The notes below the pieces were generated by a model. It saw nothing but the letters and a program-made list of their open reading frames with translations. It ran no database searches and had not been told where the DNA came from. Below, in pieces: positions 1 through 8,679 of a DNA stretch of 36,859 bases. The translations under genes were made by a program, and so were the position numbers. The DNA comes from Phytophthora sp. 'mugwort'. Taxonomy: Eukaryota; Oomycota; Peronosporomycetes; Peronosporales; Peronosporaceae. The stretch lies in the NCBI GenBank assembly GCA_033558025.1, contig JAUCEF010000073.1, positions 1-36,859 on the forward strand, given 5' to 3'. Position 1 is the stretch's first letter. Every line of letters begins with the position of its first letter.

Positions 1-812
1 TCGTAAAAGAAACAATTTTACCAAGTAATGCTGATGTAATTTTATTTATATTTGCACCTATTTTAGCTTTTTTTTTAAGTCTATTAAGTTGGACAATAAT
101 ACCTTTAGGTTTTGGTATGTTTTTTACTGAATTAAATATTGGGTATTTTATATTTAATAGCAATTTCATCTTTAGGTGTATACGGTGTTATTATAGGTGG
201 TTGGTCAAGTAATTCTAAATATTCGTTTTTAGGGGCTTTAAGATCAACAGCACAAATGATTTCATATGAATTAACTATTGGGTTTTCAATTCTTTCAGTA
301 ATTGTTTGTGCAAAATCTTTAAATTTAATTTCTATTATTTGGGCACAAAAAAACGGTATGGTATTGTTTTCCTCTTTTTCCTATTTTTATAATTTTTTTT
401 ATATCTTGTTTAGCAGAAACAAATCGACATCCCTTTGATTTACCTGAAGCTGAAGCTGAATTAGTTTCAGGTTATAATGTAGAATATTCTGCAATGGGTT
501 TTGCATTATTTTTTTTAGGTGAATATGCTAATATGTTATTAATGAGTAGTTTAACTACGATTTTATTTTTAGGTGGTTGGTTAGCACCTTTCCCTTTTAG
601 TATAAATTGTATTAATTTTTTTACCCGGATCTTTTTGGTTTAGTATTAAAATTTGTTTTTTTGTTGTTTTATTTGTAGTTGCTCGAGCTATTTTACCTCG
701 ATATCGTTATGACCAATTAATGCGTTTAGGTTGGAAAGTATTTCTACCTTTTTCATTATCCTGGTTTTTATATACTGCAAGTATTTTAATAAGTTTTAAT
801 TGGTTAATTTAA
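1..812 (+). CDS. nad1: NADH dehydrogenase subunit 1, copy A (5' truncated by window edge, three indels)
   Basis: Membrane subunit of respiratory complex I near the quinone site. This copy starts inside the gene and ends at TAA 810-812, two bases before nad4L. It matches copy B on the other strand base for base except at a few homopolymers: an extra G in 141-143, an extra A in 347-353 and an extra T in 616-622. Each shifts the frame, so only fragments are open. Copy B is intact at those three sites, so the copy A shifts look like base-calling errors. If the palindrome is an artefact, this copy does not exist as a separate gene. Confidence 0.85.
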
Positions 813-814
813 TT

Positions 815-1117
815 ATGAATATTTTAAATCATTTTATTTTTACTTTTTTTTTATTCTGTCTTGGATTATTTGGTATAATTTTAAATAGACAGAATATTAT
901 TATTATTTTAATGTCTATTGAATTATTATTATTATCAATTAATTTAAATTTTATTTATTTTGCAGTTTTAATTGATGATATAATAGGACAAGTTTTTTCT
1001 TTATTAATTTTAACAGTAGCTGCAGCAGAATCAGCTATTGGATTAGCTATTATGATTATTTTCTTTAAATTATATGGAGATATTTCAATTTATAAAATAA
1101 ATTTATTATCATTATAA
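815..1117 (+). CDS. nad4L: NADH dehydrogenase subunit 4L, copy A
   Basis: Small membrane subunit of complex I, 100 residues, the usual size for the family, with three hydrophobic segments. The family pattern of a conserved acidic residue in helix 2 (LMSIELLLL) and the AAAESAIGLAI segment are both visible. ATG 815 was chosen because it lies two bases after the nad1 stop; an upstream TTG at 800 in the same frame overlaps nad1 and is less likely. The last codons and stop lie in a unit that is tandemly repeated downstream and that forms a 16-bp hairpin (1094-1129). Confidence 0.95.
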   Translation: MNILNHFIFTFFLFCLGLFGIILNRQNIIIILMSIELLLLSINLNFIYFAVLIDDIIGQVFSLLILTVAAAESAIGLAIMIIFFKLYGDISIYKINLLSL

Positions 1118-1245
1118 TAAATTTATTTTCTTTAAATTATATGGAGATATTTCAATTTATAAAATAAATTTATTATCATTATAATAAATTTATTTTCTTT
1201 AAATTATATGGAGATATTTCAATTTATAAAATAAATTTATTATAA
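1056..1245 (+). repeat. 67-bp tandem repeat of the nad4L 3' end (about 2.8 copies)
   Basis: The block starting TTATTTTCTTTAAATTATAT recurs with period 67: copies begin at 1056, 1123 and 1190, and the internal landmark ATGGAGA falls at 1074, 1141 and 1208. The first copy is the end of nad4L itself; the second and third are non-coding extensions. The third copy runs into the opposite strand of nad4L at the palindrome centre. The right arm has only the single genic copy. Confidence 0.9.
1094..1129. other. 16-bp perfect hairpin at the nad4L stop codon
   Basis: Arms 1094-1109 and 1114-1129 are exact reverse complements with a four-base loop CATT. In the third tandem copy the same arms flank AATG, the reverse complement of that loop. 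The fold-back of the palindrome therefore happens exactly at this hairpin, as expected for a hairpin end or for snap-back priming. Confidence 0.85.
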
Positions 1246-1542
1246 TGATAATAAATTTATTTTATAAATTGAAATATCTCCATATAATTTAAAGAAAATA
1301 ATCATAATAGCTAATCCAATAGCTGATTCTGCTGCAGCTACTGTTAAAATTAATAAAGAAAAAACTTGTCCTATTATATCATCAATTAAAACTGCAAAAT
1401 AAATAAAATTTAAATTAATTGATAATAATAATAATTCAATAGACATTAAAATAATAATAATATTCTGTCTATTTAAAATTATACCAAATAATCCAAGACA
1501 GAATAAAAAAAAAGTAAAAATAAAATGATTTAAAATATTCAT
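1240..1542 (-). CDS. nad4L: NADH dehydrogenase subunit 4L, copy B
   Basis: Encodes the same 100-residue protein as copy A. Starts at ATG 1542, two bases after the nad1 stop on the same strand, giving a compact nad11-nad1-nad4L order reading leftward. This is the copy joined to a complete nad1, so it is the better one to regard as the resident gene. Confidence 0.95.
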   Translation of the reverse strand: MNILNHFIFTFFLFCLGLFGIILNRQNIIIILMSIELLLLSINLNFIYFAVLIDDIIGQVFSLLILTVAAAESAIGLAIMIIFFKLYGDISIYKINLLSL

Positions 1543-1544
1543 AA

Positions 1545-2526
1545 TTAAATTAACCAATTAAAACTTATTAAAATACTTGCAGTATATAAAAACCAGGATA
1601 ATGAAAAAGGTAGAAATACTTTCCAACCTAAACGCATTAATTGGTCATAACGATATCGAGGTAAAATAGCTCGAGCAACTACAAATAAAACAACAAAAAA
1701 AACAAATTTTAATACTAAACCAAAAAGATCCGGGTAAAAAATTAATACAATTTATACTAAAAGGGAAAGGTGCTAACCAACCACCTAAAAATAAAATCGT
1801 AGTTAAACTACTCATTAATAACATATTAGCATATTCACCTAAAAAAAATAATGCAAAACCCATTGCAGAATATTCTACATTATAACCTGAAACTAATTCA
1901 GCTTCAGCTTCAGGTAAATCAAAGGGATGTCGATTTGTTTCTGCTAAACAAGATATAAAAAAAATTATAAAAATAGGAAAAAGAGGAAAACAATACCATA
2001 CCGTTTTTTGTGCCCAAATAATAGAAATTAAATTTAAAGATTTTGCACAAACAATTACTGAAAGAATTGAAAACCCAATAGTTAATTCATATGAAATCAT
2101 TTGTGCTGTTGATCTTAAAGCCCCTAAAAACGAATATTTAGAATTACTTGACCAACCACCTATAATAACACCGTATACACCTAAAGATGAAATTGCTATT
2201 AAATATAAAATACCAATATTTAATTCAGTAAAAAACATACCAAAACCTAAAGGTATTATTGTCCAACTTAATAGACTTAAAAAAAAAGCTAAAATAGGTG
2301 CAAATATAAATAAAATTACATCAGCATTACTTGGTAAAATTGTTTCTTTTACGAATAATTTAAGACCATCAGCTAATGGTTGTAATAATCCAAAAGTACC
2401 TACAACATTAGGTCCTCTTCTTCTTTGAATAGAAGCTAATATTTTACGTTCAACTAAAGTAAAATAAGCCACAGCAATTAATAAAGGTAATATGAAAATT
2501 AAAAATTTTAAAATTGTGTATATCAT
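1545..2526 (-). CDS. nad1: NADH dehydrogenase subunit 1, copy B (full length, one indel)
   Basis: Complex I membrane subunit that helps form the quinone-binding channel. About 326 residues after correcting one indel, the normal family length. Family signatures are visible: ERK near residue 27, RRGPNVVG, the LADGLKL stretch, SYELT, and [20 protein letters not shown]. The frame is lost near the C-terminus because the A-run 1695-1702 has eight As where copy A has seven; with seven, the conserved tail with RYRYDQLM follows and stops at 1545. Its ATG overlaps the nad11 stop in the string ATGA, so the two genes are translated from one transcript. Confidence 0.95.
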
Positions 2527-4529
2527 AATAATTTTGATTGATTTTTGAAAATTTTATTAGAATTAATCAATATTTTTGAATATTGTTCTAATATATTTGT
2601 ATAATAATTATTTTTAATTAATGAATCTAAAAAATTAATATTAATTTTTAAAAATTTTTTATTAAAACTAAAATTATAAATAATTTTTATTTTTTTTTTT
2701 AATAAATAAGGTAAAATATCTTTAATTTTTAAAAAAGCTTCTGATTTAGATTGATTTTTATTTAATAAAAATTTATAAAGATTTCTATAAATTATAGAAT
2801 CTTTACGTTGTTCTATATTTACATTTAAAATTTGTTCATTTTTTTGAATAAAACCTTCTAAATTAATATACATTCCATTTTTTTCTAAAAAAGTTAATCC
2901 AGGTAAAATTAGATTTGAATTTTGAGCATCTTTAGTAAAATGATGTCCTTGATAAATAACAAAACTATTTTTAGTTATTTTTAATTTATTTTGTAAATTT
3001 GTATTAAATAAATAATATAATTTTGAATTATTTAACATATTTAATGATTTTGGAAAAGTAATTTCAAAAAAATTAATTAAAGAAGTTTGAAAATTAAAGA
3101 AATTAATATTATGGTTAATAAATGATAAATTTTTTAATTTTGATAATAAAAAAAAACCATTTTTTTGATTTAAAATATTACTACCTATAATAATTAAAGG
3201 TTTTTTTGCTTTTTTTAATTGTTTACAAAATACATGTTTTCCTAAAATAATATTTATTAAAGTTTTAAAAGTTAATCCTAAATGTTTTACTGGATAAGTA
3301 AAATTAATTTTATTACCGATATATGCTATTTTAAAATTTCCTTTTTTTAAACGATTAATTAAATGAATATTTAAAATAGAACCTTCTTGACGAATATCAC
3401 TACCAATTATTAAACAAACATCAGATTCTTCAATAGATTTTAAAGTATTATTAAATAAAAAATTTGAAGCTAAATCAGAATTTATCTTAATTTGTCGATT
3501 TTTTAAAAATTGTTCATAATTTACATTTGAAATTCCTAATTTATTTAAATTTTTTTTTAATAAAAAAAGAGATTCTAAATCAGTTAAATCACCAATAATA
3601 CTTTTAGCATTAAAACTATCTGTAATTATCAATTTTTTATTAATAATATTTAGAGCATCTAACCAAGAAATCCTATGAAAATTGTTTTGATTATCTTTTA
3701 ATAATGGATATTTTAATCGTTGATATTTTAAACTATCAAAAAAATATCTTGTTTTATCTGATATCCATTCTTTATTAATATTAAAATTAGTTTTAGGTAA
3801 AATACGTATAATTTCATTATTAAAAATATCAATTTTAATATTTGAACCAATACTATCTAAAATAGCAATACCCTCTTTTTTTTTTAATTCCCAAGAACGT
3901 GCTTTAAAAGTATAGGGTTTAGAAGTTAATGCACCAACAGGACATAAATCTACTAAATTACCAGAAAATTCGGATTTAAAAATATTTGAAGAATAAAAAT
4001 TAATTTCAGTTTTATTACCACGACCTGTTGTACCTAAACCGTCAATTCCACAAATTTCATTAGCAAAACGTACACAACGTGTACAATGAATACATCTTGT
4101 CATAATTGTTTTAATAAAAGGACCACAATATTTATCTTCAACGCCACGTTTTTTAAAAAAAAAACGACTACGATCCGATCCAAAAATCATTGTTTGATCT
4201 TGTAAATCACATTCTGACGCTTGATCACAAATAGGACAATCTAATGGATGATTTATTAAAAGAAATTCTAATACACTTTCACGTGCTTTTTGTACTAAAG
4301 GAGTATTAGTAAATATTTTCATATTTGGTATTAAAGGCATTGCACATGAAGCTACAGGTTTAGGGGAATTTTCGATTTCAACTAAACACATACGACAATT
4401 ACCGGCAATTTGTAAATTCTCTTGAAAACAGAATTTAGGGATTTGAATTTTAAAATTATTACATGCTTGTAAAACTGTTAAATTTTTATTAACTTTTAAT
4501 TCGATATTGTTAATATATATATTAATCAT
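2523..4529 (-). CDS. nad11: NADH dehydrogenase subunit 11 (complex I 75-kDa subunit, NuoG-like)
   Basis: Peripheral-arm subunit carrying iron-sulfur clusters that pass electrons from NADH toward quinone. 668 residues: an N-terminal ferredoxin-like domain plus the long molybdopterin-oxidoreductase-like second domain. Cluster ligands visible: C34, C45, C48 and C62 (2Fe-2S); H94, C98, C101 and C107 (His-Cys 4Fe-4S); C146, C149, C152 and C196 (4Fe-4S, with LCPVGAL). The C-terminal domain from about residue 220 is divergent and Lys/Asn rich but unbroken. Having both domains in mtDNA is notable, as some algae keep only the first. It ends in TGA, overlapping the nad1 ATG. Confidence 0.96.
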   Translation of the reverse strand: MINIYINNIELKVNKNLTVLQACNNFKIQIPKFCFQENLQIAGNCRMCLVEIENSPKPVASCAMPLIPNMKIFTNTPLVQKARESVLEFLLINHPLDCPICDQASECDLQDQTMIFGSDRSRFFFKKRGVEDKYCGPFIKTIMTRCIHCTRCVRFANEICGIDGLGTTGRGNKTEINFYSSNIFKSEFSGNLVDLCPVGALTSKPYTFKARSWELKKKEGIAILDSIGSNIKIDIFNNEIIRILPKTNFNINKEWISDKTRYFFDSLKYQRLKYPLLKDNQNNFHRISWLDALNIINKKLIITDSFNAKSIIGDLTDLESLFLLKKNLNKLGISNVNYEQFLKNRQIKINSDLASNFLFNNTLKSIEESDVCLIIGSDIRQEGSILNIHLINRLKKGNFKIAYIGNKINFTYPVKHLGLTFKTLINIILGKHVFCKQLKKAKKPLIIIGSNILNQKNGFFLLSKLKNLSFINHNINFFNFQTSLINFFEITFPKSLNMLNNSKLYYLFNTNLQNKLKITKNSFVIYQGHHFTKDAQNSNLILPGLTFLEKNGMYINLEGFIQKNEQILNVNIEQRKDSIIYRNLYKFLLNKNQSKSEAFLKIKDILPYLLKKKIKIIYNFSFNKKFLKININFLDSLIKNNYYTNILEQYSKILINSNKIFKNQSKLL

Positions 4530-4544
4530 TTTAATGATAAAAAA

Positions 4545-4593
4545 TTAAATAAAATATAAATTTATTTTCACTAAAAAGATATATTTTATTTAA
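4545..4593. promoter_or_regulatory. 14-bp inverted repeat in the nad11 leader
   Basis: Arms 4545-4558 (TTAAATAAAATATA) and 4580-4593 are exact reverse complements around a 21-base loop, in the gap between trnL(uag) and the nad11 start. It could be a processing or stability element of the nad11 transcript. Function is inferred only. Confidence 0.45.
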
Positions 4594-4611
4594 AATATAT
4601 TATTATAGTAA

Positions 4612-4694
4612 TATCAAAGAAGGGATTTGAACCCTTAACGCTTTTAAGCTTTACATCCTAAGTGTAACGTGTTTACCAATTTCACCACTTTGAT
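4612..4694 (-). tRNA. trnL: tRNA-Leu (anticodon UAG)
   Basis: Class II cloverleaf: acceptor ATCAAAG/CTTTGAT, GGTAAA in the D arm, anticodon loop CTTAGGA with TAG, a long variable arm, T arm AGGGTTCAAATCCCT and discriminator A. Reads CUN leucine codons. Confidence 0.93.
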
Positions 4695-4702
4695 AATAAA
4701 AA

Positions 4703-4785
4703 TACCTACTATTGGACTTGAACCAATAACCCTAAAAGGGAACAGATTTTAAATCTATCGTGTTTACCAATTTCACCAAGTAGGC
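4703..4785 (-). tRNA. trnL: tRNA-Leu (anticodon UAA)
   Basis: Class II cloverleaf: acceptor GCCTACT/AGTAGGT, anticodon TAA in a TTTAAAA loop, variable arm TTCCCTTTTAGGGT, T loop TTCAAGT and discriminator A. It reads UUA, by far the commonest leucine codon here, which rules out the thraustochytrid code where TTA is a stop. Confidence 0.93.
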
Positions 4786-4803
4786 TAATATTTTTTTAAA
4801 TAT

Positions 4804-5548
4804 ATGAAAAAAAAAAAAATAATAACTTATTTACAATTACATTTATTTGAATTAAAATATAATTTTTTTATACTTTTAATCACTTTTTTTTATCTTTTTA
4901 TAATTTCATATTATTTTTCTGATCAATTAATATATTTATTAGTTAATAATTTACTTAATAAAAATATGTTAAAATATTTTATTTTTACTAATATTACTGA
5001 AATTTTTATTACTAATATTTTTATAGCAATTTTCATAACAACTTTTATAACAATTCAATTAAGTTTTTTATTATTTTGGTTTTTTTTTATCAAAAGGTTT
5101 ATATAAATTTGAAAATTTTATTTTTATAAAATTTTATATTTTTTTTATAATTTTTAATTTTTTTATAATAAAATTTATTTTTACTAATATTATTCCACAT
5201 ATTTGGGATTTTTTATTAAATTTAAATTTTTCAAATTTATATCTTTTAACAATTTATTTTGAACCAAAAATTGATAATTATTTTGATTTTATTTTTTCTT
5301 CTTTTATTTATATATTTATAATATTTATTTATTTTTTTTCTTTATTTTTTTTTATATCAAATAATATTTTAAAAATTAAAATAATTATTAATTTAAGAAA
5401 ATTCTTTTATTTAAAAATAATATTATTGAGTGCTTTAATTACACCACCAGATATATTTAATTTTATATTAATTTATTTTATCTTTTTTTTTTTTTTTGAA
5501 ATATTTATTTATATTTCAATATATTTAAATAAATATAAATTAATTTAA
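4804..5548 (+). CDS. tatC: Sec-independent protein translocase subunit TatC (one indel)
   Basis: Inner-membrane core of the twin-arginine translocase, which moves folded proteins across the inner membrane. About 247 residues with six hydrophobic segments. N-terminal LQLHLFELK matches the family's cytoplasmic HLxELR motif. After the third hydrophobic stretch an extra T in run 5080-5088 breaks the frame; without it the reading continues as WFFLSKGLYKFE, matching the family FLxPGLYxxE motif. A later SALITPPDIFN segment matches the usual A(I/L)xTPPD motif. Its last nine bases overlap rpl31 on the other strand. No tatA is obvious nearby, but see 21953-22051. Confidence 0.92.
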
Positions 5549-5743
5549 TTTATTTTTTTTTATAAAATTTAATTTACTTTTATTTAAATTGATATTTGTA
5601 TTTGTAATAATATCTGTTTCTTTAAAAATTCTTAAATTTAATTGATAATTTTTTAAATACTTAATAGATGTTATTTTTAAAGAAGATCCATTTGTTAAAA
5701 TAATTTTATTTTTATAGGTAAAAAATTTTTTATTTTTATTCAT
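5540..5743 (-). CDS. rpl31: Ribosomal protein L31
   Basis: Small basic protein of 67 residues. The segment KNKIILTNGSSLKITSIKY resembles the mitochondrial L31 core (a basic start, then IxLxDGSxI). The ATG at 5743 is preferred over an in-frame ATG further upstream, because the upstream extension runs into trnC on the other strand. Convergent with tatC, overlapping by nine bases. Short and divergent, so the assignment rests on the core motif and on rpl31 being typical of stramenopile mtDNA. Confidence 0.7.
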   Translation of the reverse strand: MNKNKKFFTYKNKIILTNGSSLKITSIKYLKNYQLNLRIFKETDIITNTNINLNKSKLNFIKKNKLN

Positions 5744-5760
5744 ATAATATAATTTATTTT

Positions 5761-5831
5761 GGCTAGATAACATAAAGGTAATGTAAAGGACTGCAAATCC
5801 TTTAATGACGGTTCGAATCCGTCTCTAGCTT
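5761..5831 (+). tRNA. trnC: tRNA-Cys (anticodon GCA)
   Basis: Acceptor GGCTAGA/TCTAGCT, anticodon loop CTGCAAA with GCA, T arm ACGGTTCGAATCCGT. Lies between the rpl31 start and trnS on the opposite strand. Confidence 0.92.
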
Positions 5832-5835
5832 TTAA

Positions 5836-5920
5836 AGGATAGAGTGGGATTTGAACCCACGGTATTATTACATACTTCAGTTTTCAAGACTGACACCTTA
5901 AACCACTCGATCACCTATCC
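5836..5920 (-). tRNA. trnS: tRNA-Ser (anticodon UGA)
   Basis: Class II tRNA: acceptor GGATAGG/TCTATCC, anticodon loop CTTGAAA with TGA, long variable arm, T arm GTGGGTTCAAATCCCAC. Reads UCN codons. Confidence 0.92.
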
Positions 5921-5929
5921 ATATTAAAA

Positions 5930-6344
5930 TTAACGTCTTTTTTGTTTTTTTAATCTACAACCATTAAAAGGTTTTGTTGTTTTATCTAAAATATATTTTA
6001 TTTTAATTTTTTTATTTTTTATATTTTTTAAAACATTATATCGACCTAAACCAGTACCATGTAAATAAATTTTTAATTTTTTTATTTTTTTTAATTGAAG
6101 ATATTTATTAATTTTATATACAATTAATTGAACATTATATGGTGTATTTTTTTTAAAACGTGTTTTTTTTAATGATTTTGTAGACCATTGTTTTAAAAGA
6201 TTTCCTTTATAAGTTGTTAAACTTATAATAGTATTTTTTAAATTTGCTGTAATATGTAAATTTGTTAAAATTAAAGGATTTTTTTTTTTTAAATTTATTT
6301 TTTTTTTTAAATTTATTTTTAAAATTATATTTATTTTTATTCAT
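5930..6344 (-). CDS. rps11: Ribosomal protein S11 (one indel)
   Basis: Small-subunit protein lining the platform near the mRNA exit. About 137 residues. The C-terminal half has the family signatures GTGLGRYNVLKNI and DKTTKPFNGCRLKKQKRR. Starts at ATG 6344 with a Lys/Asn-rich leader; the T-run 6279-6290 (plus strand) has one base too many, after which the frame becomes ILTNLHITANLKNT as expected. Follows rps13 by 12 bases, the bacterial alpha-operon order. Confidence 0.9.
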
Positions 6345-6356
6345 AGAATAATAACT

Positions 6357-6770
6357 TTATCTTTTTTTTTTTTTTTGACTTTTAAATGGTCGTTTATTAC
6401 GTGAAATACGTTTTTGAATAAAAATTTTTTTTAATTTTTTAGATGTTTTTGAATTTGTATGAGTACGTTGTCCTCTAACAGGTAATCCCTGACTTTGTCT
6501 AATTCCACGATTACTTTTAATTTCTACTAATTCATTTAATCTTTCAGTTTTAATTTTTTTTAAAAGTTGTTCAACTTTTAAATTTTTATTAATATAATTA
6601 ACCAGTCGGTTTACATGGTTGTTTTTAAGTTTATTAAGGGTGATTTGAGGATTAATTCCTATATTTTTACAAATTTTCTTGGATTGAAATTCATTAATAC
6701 CATATAATATAGTTAATGAATATAAAATACTTTTTGAATCTGAAATTGTTTTATTAAAAATATATAACAT
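6357..6770 (-). CDS. rps13: Ribosomal protein S13
   Basis: Small-subunit head protein contacting P-site tRNA and the large subunit. 137 residues, unbroken. The family core is clear: ILYGI near the N-terminus, ELVEIKSNRGIRQSQGLPVRGQRTHTN, and a very basic tail. First gene of the leftward rps13-rps11 pair and divergent from rpl2, with only 28 bases between the two starts. Confidence 0.96.
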   Translation of the reverse strand: MLYIFNKTISDSKSILYSLTILYGINEFQSKKICKNIGINPQITLNKLKNNHVNRLVNYINKNLKVEQLLKKIKTERLNELVEIKSNRGIRQSQGLPVRGQRTHTNSKTSKKLKKIFIQKRISRNKRPFKSQKKKKR

Positions 6771-6798
6771 AATAGATTTTATCTATATACCATATAAA
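6771..6798. promoter_or_regulatory. 28-bp divergent intergenic gap rps13/rpl2 (candidate bidirectional promoter)
   Basis: Transcription of rps13 (left) and rpl2 (right) must start in or upstream of this gap. It contains ATAGATTTTATCTAT, a short inverted repeat, followed by ACCATATAAA. No known mitochondrial promoter motif is recognised; the call rests on gene orientation alone. Confidence 0.35.
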
Positions 6799-7605
6799 AT
6801 GATAGAAAAAAAAATAAAACCTATAACACCATCACAACGTCAAACATTTTTATTAAAAAAAGATAATTTAACTAAAATTTTTAAAATTAAATCTTTAACA
6901 AAAGGTTTTCAACGTGCTAATGGTAAAAATAATCAAGGTAAAATAACTATAAAACATCGCGGTGGTGGACATAAACGTTTATATAGAATAATTGATTTTA
7001 ATAGATCTAAAAATATTGAAGGTTATATTATTAAAATTTTATATGATCCTAATCGTTCCGCAAATATCGCTTATATTAAAAACAATTCTAAATCTTATTT
7101 AATTTTAGCACCGGAAGGTTTAAAAATTAATCAATATATAAAAAGTTCACCTAATGCTGAATTAAAAGTAGGTAATGCTTTACCATTACAAAATATACCA
7201 ATTGGTAGTTTAATTCATAATATTAGTTTATATCCAAAATCTAGAGGAAAATTAATAAGAAGTGCTGGAACATCTGCACAATTAATTCAAAAAATTGATA
7301 ATAAATACGCTCGAATTCGTTTAAATTCTGGTGAATTAAAATTAATTTTATTAACTTGTTATGCAACATTAGGTGTTGTATCTAATATTAATCATAAAAA
7401 AATTAAATTAGGTAAAGCTGGGCGTTCACGTTGGTTAAATAGACGACCTTCTGTACGTGGTGTAGCAAAAAATCCTGTCGATCATCCACATGGTGGTGGT
7501 GAGGGTAAAACAAGTGGAGGGCGACCTTCTGTAACACCACAAGGTAAAATAACTAAAGGAAAGCCTACACGTAAAAAAACAAAAAAAAAATTAATTATTA
7601 AATAA
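6799..7605 (+). CDS. rpl2: Ribosomal protein L2
   Basis: Large-subunit core protein needed for subunit joining and peptidyl transfer. 268 residues, unbroken. Conserved HRGGGHKRLYR near residue 55, and the C-terminal active-site region GVAKNPVDHPHGGGEGKTSGGRPSVTPQGK with the histidine essential in bacterial L2. First gene of the S10-type cluster rpl2-rps19-rps3-rpl16, three bases before rps19. Confidence 0.98.
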   Translation: MIEKKIKPITPSQRQTFLLKKDNLTKIFKIKSLTKGFQRANGKNNQGKITIKHRGGGHKRLYRIIDFNRSKNIEGYIIKILYDPNRSANIAYIKNNSKSYLILAPEGLKINQYIKSSPNAELKVGNALPLQNIPIGSLIHNISLYPKSRGKLIRSAGTSAQLIQKIDNKYARIRLNSGELKLILLTCYATLGVVSNINHKKIKLGKAGRSRWLNRRPSVRGVAKNPVDHPHGGGEGKTSGGRPSVTPQGKITKGKPTRKKTKKKLIIK

Positions 7606-7608
7606 ATT

Positions 7609-7845
7609 ATGTCTAGAAGTAAATATAAAGGTCCATTTTTTAAAGTTAATTTATTAAAAAAAAAACAATGGATAAAAATAACTAATAAAAATTTAACAAT
7701 ATTACCTGAATATAGTAATCATTCTGTAAGTATTTATAATGGTAAAATATTTATTAATTTGGAAATAAATGATAAAATGATTGGTTTTAAATTTGGTGAA
7801 TTTATTAATACACGAAAAAAACATATATATAAAAAAAAAAAATAA
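7609..7845 (+). CDS. rps19: Ribosomal protein S19
   Basis: Small-subunit head protein. 78 residues, slightly short for the family. Signature parts visible: SRSKYKGPF at the N-terminus, SVSIYNGKIF mid-protein, KFGEFINTRKKHIYKKKK at the end. Starts ATG three bases after the rpl2 stop; the rps3 ATG follows three bases after its own stop. Confidence 0.96.
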   Translation: MSRSKYKGPFFKVNLLKKKQWIKITNKNLTILPEYSNHSVSIYNGKIFINLEINDKMIGFKFGEFINTRKKHIYKKKK

Positions 7846-7848
7846 ATT

Positions 7849-8679
7849 ATGGGTCAAAAAATTATACCAATTAGTTTAAGATTAAATAAAAAAAAAAATT
7901 GGGATTCCCAATGGATTGTTAATAATAATGAGTATTCTAATTTATTGCATTTTGATTTAGAAATTAAAAAATATTTTCAAAATATTTTTAATTATAAAAA
8001 TTTAAAATTAATAGATATAAATATAGTAAAAACATCAAATAATATAAATATATATGTTTATATTCAAAAAAATGCAAAAAAATATTATAAATTATCTTAT
8101 AATCAAATTATTAAATATTTAAATATATATTATATTAATAATAATATTAAATTATTTATCAAAAATGTCCAATTTTTTGAATTAATTAAATTACGAAAAA
8201 ATTTAAAAAGAATTTTTGATAAAATAAGAAAAAATAATCGAATTAATAAAAATGTTAAAAAAATGATTTATAATTTTAGTTATGCTTTTTATACTAAAAA
8301 TATAAATATTATAACTTTTTATATTAAACAAACATTAGAAAAAAAAAAAACACATAAAAAATTTATTAATAATATTGATAATATGCTTCAAGAATTTTTT
8401 AAAATATTTTCTAATTTTATTGGTTATCGTTTACAATTTAAAGGTCGTTTAAATAAATCAAAACGTAAAAAAAAACTAATTTTTCAAAAAGGAAAAATAC
8501 CATTAAATACTTTAGAATATGATATTAAATATCATTTTAATGAATTTAAAACACCATCGGGTATTTGTAGTATTAAATTATGGATTTTTTTTAAACCACT
8601 AAAAACTACATTAAATTCTAAATTTTTAAAAAAACAAAGAATTAAAAATACTAATTATGTTATTTCCAAAAAAAACTAA
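7849..8679 (+). CDS. rps3: Ribosomal protein S3
   Basis: Small-subunit protein at the mRNA entry channel. 276 residues. N-terminal MGQKIIPISLRL is the classic S3 start, and the C-terminus has the family GRLNKSKRKKK and LNTLEYDIKYHFNEFKTPSGICSIKLWIF. The middle is a low-complexity Lys/Asn/Ile-rich stretch, as in many AT-rich mtDNAs. Its last 23 bases overlap rpl16 in another frame, an arrangement known from other mitochondrial genomes. Confidence 0.96.
   Translation: MGQKIIPISLRLNKKKNWDSQWIVNNNEYSNLLHFDLEIKKYFQNIFNYKNLKLIDINIVKTSNNINIYVYIQKNAKKYYKLSYNQIIKYLNIYYINNNIKLFIKNVQFFELIKLRKNLKRIFDKIRKNNRINKNVKKMIYNFSYAFYTKNINIITFYIKQTLEKKKTHKKFINNIDNMLQEFFKIFSNFIGYRLQFKGRLNKSKRKKKLIFQKGKIPLNTLEYDIKYHFNEFKTPSGICSIKLWIFFKPLKTTLNSKFLKKQRIKNTNYVISKKN

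Larger units (their letters stand above)
1..2354. repeat. Large inverted repeat (palindrome) with two nad1-nad4L copies
   Basis: Bases from 1 inward read as the reverse complement of bases from 2354 inward: the first 14 bases equal the reverse complement of 2341-2354. The arms contain nad1 and nad4L in convergent orientation. Outer alignment pairs base 1 with 2354; the two nad4L copies pair with coordinate sum 2357, the difference reflecting indels. The left arm is longer at the centre because the 3' end of nad4L is repeated there. Arm A is cut by the window edge, while arm B continues into the rest of nad1 and nad11. It could be a genuine inverted repeat, read-through of a hairpin chromosome end, or a fold-back sequencing chimera. 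Confidence 0.95.

Noticed and set aside
139..438. A separate short gene inside nad1 copy A
   Set aside because: It is nad1 read between two indels; copy B shows the continuous gene.
800..814. TTG start for nad4L at 800 and for orf176 at 17804
   Set aside because: Both have a nearby in-frame ATG in the usual ATT-ATG context; the TTG versions overlap nad1 or a structured spacer.
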